From Lutispora sp. (GTDB taxonomy: Bacteria > Bacillota > Clostridia > Lutisporales > Lutisporaceae): 15,337 bases of DNA. Of this stretch, positions 1-7,823 are shown piece after piece. The stretch is taken from positions 1 to 15,337 of the forward strand of contig JAUQXG010000523.1 in NCBI GenBank assembly GCA_030834765.1. Reading direction: 5' to 3'. Each line of letters starts with the position of its first letter. Position 1 is the stretch's first letter. The position numbers and the translations under genes are program-made. Under the pieces are notes generated by a model. It had not been told where the DNA came from. It saw only the letters and a program-made list of their open reading frames with translations, and searched no databases.

Positions 1-941
1 AAAGACAAACAGAAAATAAGATTATTAAAAAAGCGATTTCGGAAGTATATGAAAATGTGCAAAAAGGCATGACACTTTCTGAGACAATGAACATGAATCA
101 AAAGGTATTCCCCTCTATCCTTGTGAATATGGTGGAAGCGGGAGAAGCTAGCGGAAGCCTTGATACCATAATGGAAAGAATGTCAGTGCACTATGAGAAG
201 GAATTCAAAATAGAGAATAAGATTAAAGGAGCCATGATTTATCCAATGGCACTGGCAATAATCGCTACAGCGGTTGTAGTATTTATGTTGATATTTGTAA
301 TGCCTACCTTTGTAGGAATGTTTGAAAGCAGTGGAGTGGAGCTCCCTGGACCAACGAGAGCACTACTTTCCATAAGCCATTCCCTTAGAAACTTCTGGTA
401 TATATACATAGCTGCAACAGTAGGACTAGTATTCGGCTTTCAATATTATGGTAACACAGAGATCGGAAGATTGCAGTTTGATACAATTAAATTTAAAATA
501 CCTGTTTTGAAAAGCACAAATATTAAAGTTGCAACCTCAAGATTTACAAGAACGCTATCAACTCTTTTATCAAGCGGTATACCCTTGATGCAAGGTATAG
601 ATATCGTAACCAAAGTCATAGGAAATACCTATGCAGCCAAAAAACTTGAAAATGCCAAGGAAGAAGTGAGAAGAGGGATTCCTCTTTCAAAAACCATCAA
701 GGATACAGGTATATTTCCACCCATGATTGATTCTATGATACAAATAGGCGAAGAATCAGGAGCCTTGGATGAAATACTTAATAGAAGCGCCGATTTCTAT
801 GACGAAGAGGTGGAAGTAGCCCTTCAAAAGATGACAGAGCTGATGCAGCCCATAATGATCGTTATCATGGCAGCTATAGTAGGCTTCATCGTCATTTCAA
901 TCGCATTACCTATGTTTGATATGGTGAACACCATTCAATAG
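1..941 (+). CDS. pilC: Type IV pilus inner-membrane platform protein PilC (GspF family), 5'-truncated by window edge
   Basis: PilC is the polytopic membrane platform on which PilB and PilT act to extend and retract the pilus. The reading frame is open from nucleotide 3 to the window edge, so the GTG at 57 is internal. About 312 codons are present of a family length near 400, so roughly 90 N-terminal residues are missing. The two T2SSF domains each show the family hallmark: GEASGSLDTIM at nt 141-173 and GEESGALDEIL at nt 747-779. Three hydrophobic segments are visible, at about nt 228-308, 390-440 and 849-920, and the last lies at the C terminus as usual. An SGIPL motif sits near nt 573-587. 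The gene is followed by pilA and pilD, so it belongs to the pilus operon. PilB and possibly PilT probably lie upstream, outside the window. GspF of a type II secretion system is the only close alternative, and the pilM/N/O neighbours argue for T4P. Confidence 0.96.
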   Translation, partial: RQTENKIIKKAISEVYENVQKGMTLSETMNMNQKVFPSILVNMVEAGEASGSLDTIMERMSVHYEKEFKIENKIKGAMIYPMALAIIATAVVVFMLIFVMPTFVGMFESSGVELPGPTRALLSISHSLRNFWYIYIAATVGLVFGFQYYGNTEIGRLQFDTIKFKIPVLKSTNIKVATSRFTRTLSTLLSSGIPLMQGIDIVTKVIGNTYAAKKLENAKEEVRRGIPLSKTIKDTGIFPPMIDSMIQIGEESGALDEILNRSADFYDEEVEVALQKMTELMQPIMIVIMAAIVGFIVISIALPMFDMVNTIQ

Positions 942-962
942 TAAATACAATGATGTTATTTT

Positions 963-1022
963 GGAGGTGATAAGGTAAATAGGTGGCAATAAAAGGTTAG
1001 CATGGTATTATTAAATTTTTAG
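963..1022 (+). other. Orphan Shine-Dalgarno with two minicistrons between pilC and pilA
   Basis: GGAGGTGAT at 963-971 is a very strong Shine-Dalgarno match but no gene follows it. Downstream are two tiny open frames: GTG at 983-1000 (MAIKG, stop TAG) and ATG at 1002-1022 (MVLLNF, stop TAG). The second stop overlaps the AGGAGGT ribosome site of pilA at 1021-1027. This could feed ribosomes to pilA by coupling, act as a standby site, or be the remnant of a lost gene. The sequence is seen directly; any function is inference. Confidence 0.3.
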
Positions 1023-1034
1023 GAGGTATTATTT

Positions 1035-1391
1035 ATGTTTAAATGGTTTGTAAAAAAGATTAATAACAGGAAAGGTTTCACACTTATTGAATTAGTTGTA
1101 GTTATTGCTATATTGGGTATATTGGCGGCAATAGCGGTGCCCAGATTGACAAGTTCTAAAGCCGAGGCAGAAAGAGTTGCTAAACTAGCTACTGTAAGAA
1201 CATTAAATGGTGCAGTTTCTATGTACTTAGCAACTGCAACTGCTGAAGAAATAACTAGCATAAAAGATACAGCAGATGATGCGGCAGAGGTTCTGACACT
1301 CTTAGAAGGCAAGGACTTAGTACAAAAAGGAGTAGACATTACTGGTATAAGTTGGACTGATGCTGATGATTTATTCGTAGTAACACCATAA
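1035..1391 (+). CDS. pilA: Major type IV pilin PilA (class III signal peptide)
   Basis: This prepilin has 118 residues. The leader has 14 residues and ends in Gly14. Cleavage by PilD would leave Phe as mature residue 1 and Glu at +5 (FTLIE), followed by the hydrophobic helix that packs the fibre core and the usual Pro at +22. The mature protein has about 104 residues and is rich in Ala, Thr, Asp and Glu. It has no cysteine, so there is no disulfide-bounded D-region. An AGGAGGT site at 1021-1027 lies 7 nt before the ATG. It is called the major pilin because it is small, has a simple head, sits between pilC and pilD, and has a strong ribosome site. The only other pilins here are PilV/W/X/FimT-like. 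A pseudopilin (GspG-type) role cannot be excluded by sequence, but the T4P context makes it less likely. Confidence 0.93.
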   Translation: MFKWFVKKINNRKGFTLIELVVVIAILGILAAIAVPRLTSSKAEAERVAKLATVRTLNGAVSMYLATATAEEITSIKDTADDAAEVLTLLEGKDLVQKGVDITGISWTDADDLFVVTP

Positions 1392-1638
1392 GTATCGGGG
1401 ACTGTTCTTTTGCTTCCGAGTTAGAGAAAGTAAATATAATAGAAACAGTAATTTAAGAATGACTATGTAATCCAAATCTTACTATATACACTATATTTCA
1501 TTTATATATAGGGGAGAAATCTCCCCCTATATATAAATACTAAAAAATAACAGAAGAGAAATATAAACTTGTAATAATATTTATATTAGATACAGTTAAT
1601 AAAAGACTAAGTACAGATAAAAAACAAGGAGGCTCCTG
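1392..1638 (+). other. 247-nt intergenic region between pilA and pilD with hairpin and weak promoter-like boxes
   Basis: No gene is visible here. The region holds a REP-like stretch just after the pilA stop (1395-1419), a long hairpin (1500-1538), and two weak -10-like boxes. One is TATAAT at 1435-1440, with only a poor TTGCTT 19 nt upstream. The other is TACAGT at 1591-1596, 16 nt after TTGTAA. The pilD ribosome site AAGGAGG (1626-1632) lies at its right end. The layout would suit separating high pilin expression from the downstream genes. No consensus c-di-GMP riboswitch motif was recognised by eye. Confidence 0.5.
1500..1538 (+). terminator. Long stem-loop after pilA (attenuator or mRNA stabiliser rather than full terminator)
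   Basis: A perfect 15-bp inverted repeat pairs 1500-1514 with 1524-1538 (arm ATTTATATATAGGGG) around a 9-nt loop, within which A1515-T1522 and G1516-C1521 could also pair. It lies about 110 nt after the pilA stop. It is followed by ATACTAAAAAATAAC, not a T tract, so it is not a canonical intrinsic terminator. It more likely protects the 3' end of pilA mRNA or partly attenuates read-through into pilD. That role is inferred from position and structure. Confidence 0.55.
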
Positions 1639-2400
1639 ATGTACCCACTAATATTCGTACTAGGCATAATTATAGGCTCCTTCCTTAATGTATGCATTTA
1701 TAGAATACCAAGAGAAGAGTCCATAGCCTTTCCGTCTTCTCACTGCACTGCTTGCAGTCATCCTCTTAAATGGTATGATCTTATACCACTATTTAGCTAT
1801 TTAACCTTACACGGAAAATGCAGATATTGCAAAGGAGAAATATCTTTACAATATCCGATGATAGAAGCACTAAACGGAATACTTTATCTCATAACTTTTC
1901 ATTTTTATGGTTTATCCTTACAATTTATATTTTACAGCATAATTTTAAGCATTTTAATTGCGATTAGTCTTATAGATTATTATCATAAAATAATTCCTGA
2001 TGGACTTACCCTTATGATATTTATAGTAACCATTGTATATAAAGCAGTAAATCTGTTTGCTTTTGGTGTTCCTCTTCATATTTGGGAAAATGTCTTTGGA
2101 CTTTTGGCAGGAGGAGTATTATTCTTCCTCATCGCAATAGTCTCTAATGGAGGCATGGGTGGAGGAGACATAAAACTCATTGCGGCATTGGGCTTTATAT
2201 TAGGATTGAAAAAAACGCTTTTAAATATATTATTGTCCTTTATAATAGGAGCAGTCTTTTCTATATTTTTATTGTTTATGAGAAAAAAAGGTAAAAAAGA
2301 TGAAATACCCTTTGGACCCTTTATTAATATTTCTTTTTTAATCACCATACTTTTCGGTGATAGAATGATATTCTGGTATATACAATCATTCCTGATATAG
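1639..2400 (+). CDS. pilD: Prepilin leader peptidase / N-methyltransferase PilD (A24 family)
   Basis: PilD cleaves after the conserved Gly of prepilins at the cytoplasmic face of the membrane and, in bifunctional members, methylates the new N-terminal residue. The protein has 253 residues. The N-terminal part has the GSFLNVCIYRIP signature and two cysteine pairs (C36/C39 and C61/C64) that form the zinc-binding loop of bifunctional members. The two catalytic aspartates are visible: D113 in LIDYYHKIIPD and D177 in GMGGGDIK. Several membrane helices follow in the usual A24 layout. The strong AAGGAGG site at 1626-1632 lies 6 nt before the ATG. The stop codon overlaps the ribosome site of the next gene, so the two are probably coupled. 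Substrates would be the seven pilin-like proteins of this locus, and perhaps competence or secretion pseudopilins encoded elsewhere. Confidence 0.97.
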   Translation: MYPLIFVLGIIIGSFLNVCIYRIPREESIAFPSSHCTACSHPLKWYDLIPLFSYLTLHGKCRYCKGEISLQYPMIEALNGILYLITFHFYGLSLQFIFYSIILSILIAISLIDYYHKIIPDGLTLMIFIVTIVYKAVNLFAFGVPLHIWENVFGLLAGGVLFFLIAIVSNGGMGGGDIKLIAALGFILGLKKTLLNILLSFIIGAVFSIFLLFMRKKGKKDEIPFGPFINISFLITILFGDRMIFWYIQSFLI

Positions 2401-2411
2401 GAGGGCGTTTC

Positions 2412-3839
2412 ATGAAAAGGCGGCATAAATCTGGTTTTACTCTAGTTGAAATAATAGTTTCAATCGCTTTGCTTGCCATAATAGCACTTTTTATGCTTCC
2501 CATGTCTGCATATTCAATAAAGTTTTCGAAATGGAATGATATAAGGCTTACAGCCATGAATCTTGCTTATTCCCAGACAGAATGGCTGAAAACCCTAGAC
2601 TATAAAACCGAGCTAGGCCTCAACCAAACAGGTTATTCTCCTCAGGGAACAGTGAAAAGCAACCTTTATATGAATAAAACAGGCTCTGATCCACTTATCA
2701 TTGAAGGAATAGAATATAGGCTTCTAACAAGCATCTATTGGGAAAGTGCTGAATCAACCAATGGAGATTTCGTAGCAAATGCTACAAAAAAATTAGATGT
2801 CACTGTAATAGCGAAAGATCCTTTATTAGGAACTCAAAAAACCTATTCTGTTATGGGCTCTCTTGTAGCATTTGAGGGTGAAAGAATACCTTCAAGCAAT
2901 GTACCATTAAAGGTAAGGGTCATAAGCGGTGAAAATTTTGATAAACCGGCAAAAAATGTAAAGGTTATAATAAATAATATAAGCAATACATTGATAACCT
3001 TCGGACTGACAGATAATGAAGGAAAGGTTTATTTTACGGAGCTTATAAATGCCAAGTATAATGTGATTCCTGACAGCTGGCAGGGTGGAGATATGATGTC
3101 AAGACCAACTGGTATCACAGGCACAGGAAATGATCAATCATGGAGATTTAATGAACTTATTGAAATAAAAGCTTTAGATGCGGGCAAGGATTTTGTAGAA
3201 CAGGTGGTTTCTGTAGATTATCCTGGTTATATAGTAATCCCAAGTTACCCATCGGCATTGATGGATAATACGATAATAACTATGAAACCTAAATATACTC
3301 CACCAGAAGGAGTTATGATGGAATTAAATATGAACACAAATTTAACCAAGCTTATTTCAAAAAAGATATGGAGAGCTTGGGAATATGATTATACGATGAA
3401 ACGAAGCAATGATGTATATTATTTTGCAGATGCAAACAATGGTAATCTATGGGATGGAAAGTTCCCTTATATGGATGGAGCCATAACAAATAGAAATCTT
3501 AAGCTGTCCTTTGGCATGAATACAGGAAGCTTTAAAAAAGAATTAAATGGAACGGTTACATTAGAAATTGAATTTACCTCGGAGATAACAGGTAATATAA
3601 ATGATATGCTCTATACGCTATATGATGGAGCTACAGCTTTGAATATAACAAATCCTATCATAACTCAATCTGTACCAGGTAAAAATAACAAATTCAAAAT
3701 AAACTTAAGTACAAATCCTGCAATTTCAGGAAACAGTCTTAAGTTTGTTATTGATAATGCTGCCGAGGATATAATCAAAAATACTTATGGTATGAAGCTG
3801 GTGCAGGACAGAAACTATTGTGATTTGATATTAAAATAG
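2412..3839 (+). CDS. Large minor pilin (PilV/GspI-like N terminus) with long C-terminal extension, putative tip adhesin
   Basis: The protein has 475 residues, three to four times the usual pilin length. The leader MKRRHKSG ends in Gly8. The mature N terminus FTLVE has Glu+5 and a long hydrophobic helix. Residues 40-155 form a pilin-like head. Residues about 164-222 (VPLKVRV ... TDNEGKVYFTEL) resemble the carboxypeptidase-regulatory-like or transthyretin-like beta-sandwich found in many surface proteins. The remaining 250 residues are aromatic- and Asn-rich beta-type sequence that I do not recognise. The ribosome site AGGAGGG (2399-2405) overlaps the pilD stop. Large C-terminal modules on minor pilins in other systems are often tip-located adhesins, so a surface- or glycan-binding role is plausible but inferred. 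It is the first member of the large V-W-X trio. Confidence 0.85.
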   Translation: MKRRHKSGFTLVEIIVSIALLAIIALFMLPMSAYSIKFSKWNDIRLTAMNLAYSQTEWLKTLDYKTELGLNQTGYSPQGTVKSNLYMNKTGSDPLIIEGIEYRLLTSIYWESAESTNGDFVANATKKLDVTVIAKDPLLGTQKTYSVMGSLVAFEGERIPSSNVPLKVRVISGENFDKPAKNVKVIINNISNTLITFGLTDNEGKVYFTELINAKYNVIPDSWQGGDMMSRPTGITGTGNDQSWRFNELIEIKALDAGKDFVEQVVSVDYPGYIVIPSYPSALMDNTIITMKPKYTPPEGVMMELNMNTNLTKLISKKIWRAWEYDYTMKRSNDVYYFADANNGNLWDGKFPYMDGAITNRNLKLSFGMNTGSFKKELNGTVTLEIEFTSEITGNINDMLYTLYDGATALNITNPIITQSVPGKNNKFKINLSTNPAISGNSLKFVIDNAAEDIIKNTYGMKLVQDRNYCDLILK

Positions 3840-3853
3840 ATTGGGGTTTTATC

Positions 3854-4468
3854 ATGGGCAATCCTATAAAAATAATGCTGCAAAATAGAAAAGGTGTTAC
3901 TTTAATTGAGCTTGTTTTAGTGGTTTCTTTTATAAGCATAATTATCATGCTATCATACAATATGCTATTTTTGACCCAAAGAGGTTTTAAAAGTGTGAAT
4001 GATAGCTTTGATATCTCAGAACAGCTTCGTATATTTCAGATTCGTATCCAAAAGGAAGCAAATCAAGGAAAAAAAGCTGTAGAAACAGATGATGTATTTA
4101 AAAAGATTAGCGCAACGGAATTATATATTTATACTGATATCGATGGAGATTCTAATAATATTCCAGAATTGGTTAGGTACAGGAAGGATGGAGATAAGCT
4201 AAAAAGAGATGTAAAATATAAAAAAGCTACAAGCACAGAATATCCTTTTGTGTATCAGACAAGCTTTACAGATGAAAAGGTTGTATTGAATAATGTATCC
4301 AATACTGATATTTTCGGAACCGTCGAAAAGGTCAGAGAGCCAATTTCAGGTCAAGAAACAGAGGATTATAGAAGAAAGGTCATGATGACCTTGAAAATTA
4401 TAAAAGACGGAAAGGTTATAGATGTACAGACCATGCTTGTATCAAAGAGCAGAACTGAAACCGAATAG
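3854..4468 (+). CDS. Minor pilin, PilW/GspJ-like
   Basis: The protein has 204 residues and a class III signal peptide: a 14-residue leader ending in NRKG, then VTLIE with Glu+5 and a hydrophobic helix to about residue 43. The LTQRGFKSVNDSFDISEQLR stretch after the helix, and the overall size, match the PilW/GspJ type of minor pilin. This type joins PilV- and PilX-like proteins in the complex that primes or caps the fibre. The ribosome site is weak (GGGG at 3843-3846, 7 nt before the ATG), so translation may depend on coupling to the previous gene, whose stop is 14 nt upstream. A downstream ATG at 3875 would leave a shorter leader but has no ribosome site. Confidence 0.85.
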   Translation: MGNPIKIMLQNRKGVTLIELVLVVSFISIIIMLSYNMLFLTQRGFKSVNDSFDISEQLRIFQIRIQKEANQGKKAVETDDVFKKISATELYIYTDIDGDSNNIPELVRYRKDGDKLKRDVKYKKATSTEYPFVYQTSFTDEKVVLNNVSNTDIFGTVEKVREPISGQETEDYRRKVMMTLKIIKDGKVIDVQTMLVSKSRTETE

Positions 4469-4484
4469 AAAGGAGATTTTAGTT

Positions 4485-6164
4485 GTGAAAAAACTATACA
4501 ATAATAAAGGCATGACACTTCCGTTAGTCCTTATTGTACTTGTTTTTATTACTGTATTGGGCTTTGCAATGCTAAATATGACCAGCACCCAGGCAAGATT
4601 TAATACTGTTGATGAAACAAACAAAAAAGCAATTGAATATGCTGAAGCTGGATATAACGCATACCTTTGGCATTTAAATGATGATGTAAATTATTACAGC
4701 AGACAAGAGAGCATAGATATGCAGAATATAGATATCTCATTTCAGGATGGTTATTATAAGCTAGAGGTCACTAAACCTAGTGATATAGACAGATTTATAA
4801 CTATAAAATCCACTGGATGGACAAAAAGTAACCCTTCAATCAAAAGGACGATAGAAGCAAAAATAAGGAAGAAGCAGTTTGTTCATCATGTTTATGTTAG
4901 CGATAATGAAGGCAGTAACATATGGTGGACTACAGGTGATGAGAGTCATGGTCCTTACCATACAAATGGAGATTTAAGGATTCAGGGACGGCCAGTTTTT
5001 TTTGACACAATTACTTATAATAAAAAGAAAACCTTATATAAAGGCACAGGCTATAATCCTGACTTTAAAGTGACAGATCCTGTACAGCCGCAAAAGGTTG
5101 ACACGTTGGATTTTCCGGCAAGCAATGCCGCTCTGATAGAATGGGCCTCAAAAGATGGAATGTTATTTACAGGAAGAACTTGCATCTATATTGATGGTGA
5201 AAATGTAAAGATAAGAAATAAAAATTCTTCAGAAATAATTACTAAAAGTATAAGCTCCATCAAGAATAAGGTTATTTATGTAGATACCGTAAATGGAAGC
5301 GTAGATAAGTTTAATATCAATTCTGGAAATATTTTTATTTCAGGACAGTTAAATGGAGTTCTCACCATAGCAGCAGCAAATGATATTTTTATTACCTATG
5401 ACGATCCTACTAATTGGTACGATTATGATTCCACAAGACTAACAGATGCAAGCTATATCCCTCCGTCGCCCCCTATGACCTTTAAATGGAAGGATAATAG
5501 AAGTTATTCTTATCCTGAGACAGGAGGGATATCTTATAAAAACACTACTTTTACTCCTTCTTATAAACCTACTGGAAAGAACTATTACATTCGAGATGCA
5601 TCTGGTAAGGATATGCTTGGATTGGTGGCTAATAGAAATATTCTTATAAATCATTATGGCTGGCCCAAGAAAGCGATAAAAACAGATTTGAGTGATAATA
5701 ATTGGAATTTTAAATGGGTTTGGGGTGATTATGGCCAAAATGTTAGGACCTATCTATATAGAGATACTACTTATTATAATATTAAAGTAAATAGTGTTTT
5801 TTATAGTAGCTATAGACCAAGTAGTTCAAATTACTATAATGTTTGGGTGCCAGATGAAAAATGGGGAACTTCAAGTCAAACCTATGATGGGGCGCCTAAA
5901 GAGGTTATGATACATTCAGTGGTATTTGCCGTAAATGGGGGATTTGGTTTTGAAGATTATGATAAGGGTGCCAAAAGGGGTTACATAACCTTGTGGGGAA
6001 ATATCACTCAAAGAATACGATTGGCAGTAGGGTTAATAGAATCTACTGGTTATCTCAAAAAGTATTCACATGATCCAAGAATGTTTTATGACTATCCTCC
6101 CCATATATTAGAGCCTACCAATGTGGGTTGGGAAATACATGAATGGAAAGAAATTAATAATTGA
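4485..6164 (+). CDS. Large PilX/GspK-like minor pilin with long surface domain (559 aa)
   Basis: The GTG at 4485 is chosen because AAAGGAG (4469-4475) lies 9 nt upstream and the leader then reads MKKLYNNKG. An ATG 63 nt further upstream lies inside the previous gene. The mature N terminus MTLPLVLIVLVFITVLG lacks Glu+5, as in the PilX N-terminal/GspK group. The long head (residues about 130-559) is rich in Tyr, Trp and Asn. It carries HGPYHTNGDLRIQG (155-168), a beta-rich NGVLTIAAANDIFIT (290-304), DMLGLVANRNILI (376-388) and a C-terminal ITQRIRLAVGLIESTGYLKK (507-526) followed by DPRMFYDYPPH. These motifs recall a broad class of bacterial pilus-associated surface domains (DUF4900-like), which I recognise only by resemblance. 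GspK-like pilins sit at the very tip, so a large exposed head fits a tip adhesin. The head also has a PPSPP run (326-330) of the kind that needs EF-P. Confidence 0.83.
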   Translation: MKKLYNNKGMTLPLVLIVLVFITVLGFAMLNMTSTQARFNTVDETNKKAIEYAEAGYNAYLWHLNDDVNYYSRQESIDMQNIDISFQDGYYKLEVTKPSDIDRFITIKSTGWTKSNPSIKRTIEAKIRKKQFVHHVYVSDNEGSNIWWTTGDESHGPYHTNGDLRIQGRPVFFDTITYNKKKTLYKGTGYNPDFKVTDPVQPQKVDTLDFPASNAALIEWASKDGMLFTGRTCIYIDGENVKIRNKNSSEIITKSISSIKNKVIYVDTVNGSVDKFNINSGNIFISGQLNGVLTIAAANDIFITYDDPTNWYDYDSTRLTDASYIPPSPPMTFKWKDNRSYSYPETGGISYKNTTFTPSYKPTGKNYYIRDASGKDMLGLVANRNILINHYGWPKKAIKTDLSDNNWNFKWVWGDYGQNVRTYLYRDTTYYNIKVNSVFYSSYRPSSSNYYNVWVPDEKWGTSSQTYDGAPKEVMIHSVVFAVNGGFGFEDYDKGAKRGYITLWGNITQRIRLAVGLIESTGYLKKYSHDPRMFYDYPPHILEPTNVGWEIHEWKEINN

Positions 6165-6184
6165 ACTTAAAAGGAGGTATCCTC

Positions 6185-7249
6185 TTGAGACCATATTCAT
6201 CTTTTAATAAAAATATTATTTCAATTGATTTGGGTTCTTTTGAAATTAAAATGATTGAAGCGAAAGAAAACAAAAATGGGATTCAAGTAAATAAGGCTTT
6301 TTCCTTTAAAACGCCACCTGGTTCATATCAAAATGGCTATATAAAGGATTTTGGTACATTAGCTGCGATGATAAAAGAAGAATTGAAAGATAATAAATTT
6401 CATTCTGGTTTTTGTCATATGAGTATAAAGAGCTCCGCTATTATAAGCAGAGAAGTTTCGTTTCCAGCAGTAAGTGATGCAGAAATTGAAGGTTTGCTTA
6501 AGTATCAACTAAGTGAATATCTTCCAATGGATGCCAGTAAATACATCGTACAGCATAGAATAATTGGGTCGTCTCTGGATGAAAGTAAAGATAAGCTTGT
6601 TGTTATGGTTGTTGCAATACCTAAAGAAATCGTTGATGCACACTATAACTTTTTAATTGCTTTGGGTGTTAAACCAGCTATACTTGATTATCAGTCCAAT
6701 AGTCTATGGAAACTCATGAATTTTACAGACTATATAAACAGAAGCATAACAGTACGGGATAAAACCATTGCTATAGTGGACTTGGGTTATAGCAGTACAA
6801 ATATTACAATAACTAAAAATGGAGTGCTTAATACCAGTAGGGTAATAGAGATAGGCGGGATGCATTTAGATGATCATTCTGAAGATCTTGTTGCAGCAAG
6901 TGCAGAGGATGACTCTACAGAAAGCTTTCTTCTAGAAGAAACTTCAAATAAAAATAAATTCTTAGATCAAAGCAAATATTCAAGGATGGTAGATACCTCT
7001 GTTGAAGGGTTAATGGATAGAATTGAAAAGGTATTTAAATACTATATTTCAAAAGATATGGGTAACGAAATAGACCAAATCCTTATTTACGGAGGAGCAG
7101 CTAGAATTCAAGGTATAGAAAAAACATTTACCAATTATTTAAATATTCCTGCTGCCTTGATAAATGGCGTAGGCAGAGTAAATATTCAGGACGAGCCTGG
7201 AAAATATCTAAATTGCATAAGTGCAATATTAAGGGATGATGGGGTGTAA
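6185..7249 (+). CDS. pilM: Type IV pilus assembly protein PilM, actin-like ATPase
   Basis: PilM is the cytoplasmic actin-fold ATPase that binds the N-terminal tail of PilN and links the platform to the motor ATPases. The TTG at 6185 is chosen because AAGGAGGT (6171-6178) lies 6 nt upstream; an in-frame TTG at 6161 overlaps the previous stop and has no ribosome site. The product has 354 residues, near family size. The actin-fold motifs are visible: phosphate-1 IISIDLGSFEIK (11-22), phosphate-2 AIVDLGYSSTNITI (196-209) and adenosine IYGGAARIQGIE (301-312). The segment SFPAVSDAEIEGLLKYQLSE (92-111) is the conserved region preceding the SHS2-type insert. Residues 229-265 form an acidic, probably flexible insertion. 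The gene is followed with overlap by pilN. Confidence 0.95.
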   Translation: MRPYSSFNKNIISIDLGSFEIKMIEAKENKNGIQVNKAFSFKTPPGSYQNGYIKDFGTLAAMIKEELKDNKFHSGFCHMSIKSSAIISREVSFPAVSDAEIEGLLKYQLSEYLPMDASKYIVQHRIIGSSLDESKDKLVVMVVAIPKEIVDAHYNFLIALGVKPAILDYQSNSLWKLMNFTDYINRSITVRDKTIAIVDLGYSSTNITITKNGVLNTSRVIEIGGMHLDDHSEDLVAASAEDDSTESFLLEETSNKNKFLDQSKYSRMVDTSVEGLMDRIEKVFKYYISKDMGNEIDQILIYGGAARIQGIEKTFTNYLNIPAALINGVGRVNIQDEPGKYLNCISAILRDDGV

Positions 7250-7253
7250 TGAC

Positions 7254-7823
7254 ATGAAGGATTTAAACTTTTTTTCATCCTACAACAAGAAGCAGGAAAA
7301 AGGCATAGATAAGCAAAGCATTCTAAATGTTTTCTTACTGGTCTCTTTTATTGGAATCATATGTTATGGAAGTTATAATTTCTATACTATAAAAAAATTA
7401 AATAGCAATATTTCTTCTATGCAAAATCAAATCACTGTTAAAAAAAATGATCCTAAATATAATGAAATATTAGAAAAGAAAAACAAGATAAAGGACTTAC
7501 GAGATAATATATCAAAGATAATGTCTATTGATAAATATTTAGATGAGCGAGATGTGCTGAATGAATTTCTTCTAAGTGATATTGAAAATAACCTGCCTTC
7601 AAAGGTTTTTTTAAAGTCAATGGTTTTGAATCCTGATATCATAAAGATTGAAGGTAACTCCCAAGATAAGGAGTCTATCGCCCAATTTCAACATAATTTG
7701 ATAGAGCTTGGATTATTTCAGGAAGTATTTATTCCTCAAATTGTTGATAATATTGATTCCTTTAGTTTTATTATGGACATTAAATATAAGGAGGAGCAGG
7801 ATGGAGCTAAAGCTGGGCAATAA
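7254..7823 (+). CDS. pilN: Type IV pilus assembly protein PilN
   Basis: PilN is a single-pass membrane protein that binds PilM through its cytoplasmic tail and PilO through its extracytoplasmic domain. The ATG at 7254 is preferred because GGGGTG (7241-7246) lies 7 nt upstream and because the tail then begins MKDLNFFSSY, the usual PilM-binding start of clostridial PilN (in place of the proteobacterial INLLP form). An earlier in-frame ATG at 7236 lies inside pilM. The product has 189 residues: cytoplasmic tail 1-22, membrane helix 23-42, coiled coil about 45-100, then a small alpha/beta domain with LPSKVFLKSMVLNPDIIKIE (114-133). The 3' end overlaps pilO by 23 nt, which supports coupled translation and equal amounts of the two partners. 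Confidence 0.9.
   Translation: MKDLNFFSSYNKKQEKGIDKQSILNVFLLVSFIGIICYGSYNFYTIKKLNSNISSMQNQITVKKNDPKYNEILEKKNKIKDLRDNISKIMSIDKYLDERDVLNEFLLSDIENNLPSKVFLKSMVLNPDIIKIEGNSQDKESIAQFQHNLIELGLFQEVFIPQIVDNIDSFSFIMDIKYKEEQDGAKAGQ

Noticed and set aside
921..934. Palindrome ATGGTG-AA-CACCAT at the end of pilC
   Set aside because: It lies within codons for DMVNTI, the loop is only 2-4 nt, and there is no T tract. It is likely coincidental.
57..941. GTG at 57 as the start of pilC
   Set aside because: The frame is open to nucleotide 3 and the upstream codons (SEVYENVQKGMTLSE) continue the T2SSF domain. The gene is cut by the window edge.
1019..1339. 106-codon open frame on the minus strand across pilA
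   Set aside because: It is antisense to the pilin, has no ribosome site, and its composition is that of a complement of a pilin gene. It shadows pilA.
1035..1391. PilA as a conductive, aromatic-rich e-pilin
   Set aside because: The mature protein has about 104 residues and only a few aromatic residues (one Phe at +1, one Tyr, one Trp, one more Phe), unlike short aromatic-dense e-pilins.
942..1638. c-di-GMP riboswitch controlling the pilus genes
   Set aside because: Neither the short pilC-pilA gap nor the pilA-pilD gap shows the GEMM-I or class II core motifs by eye. It may exist upstream of the window.
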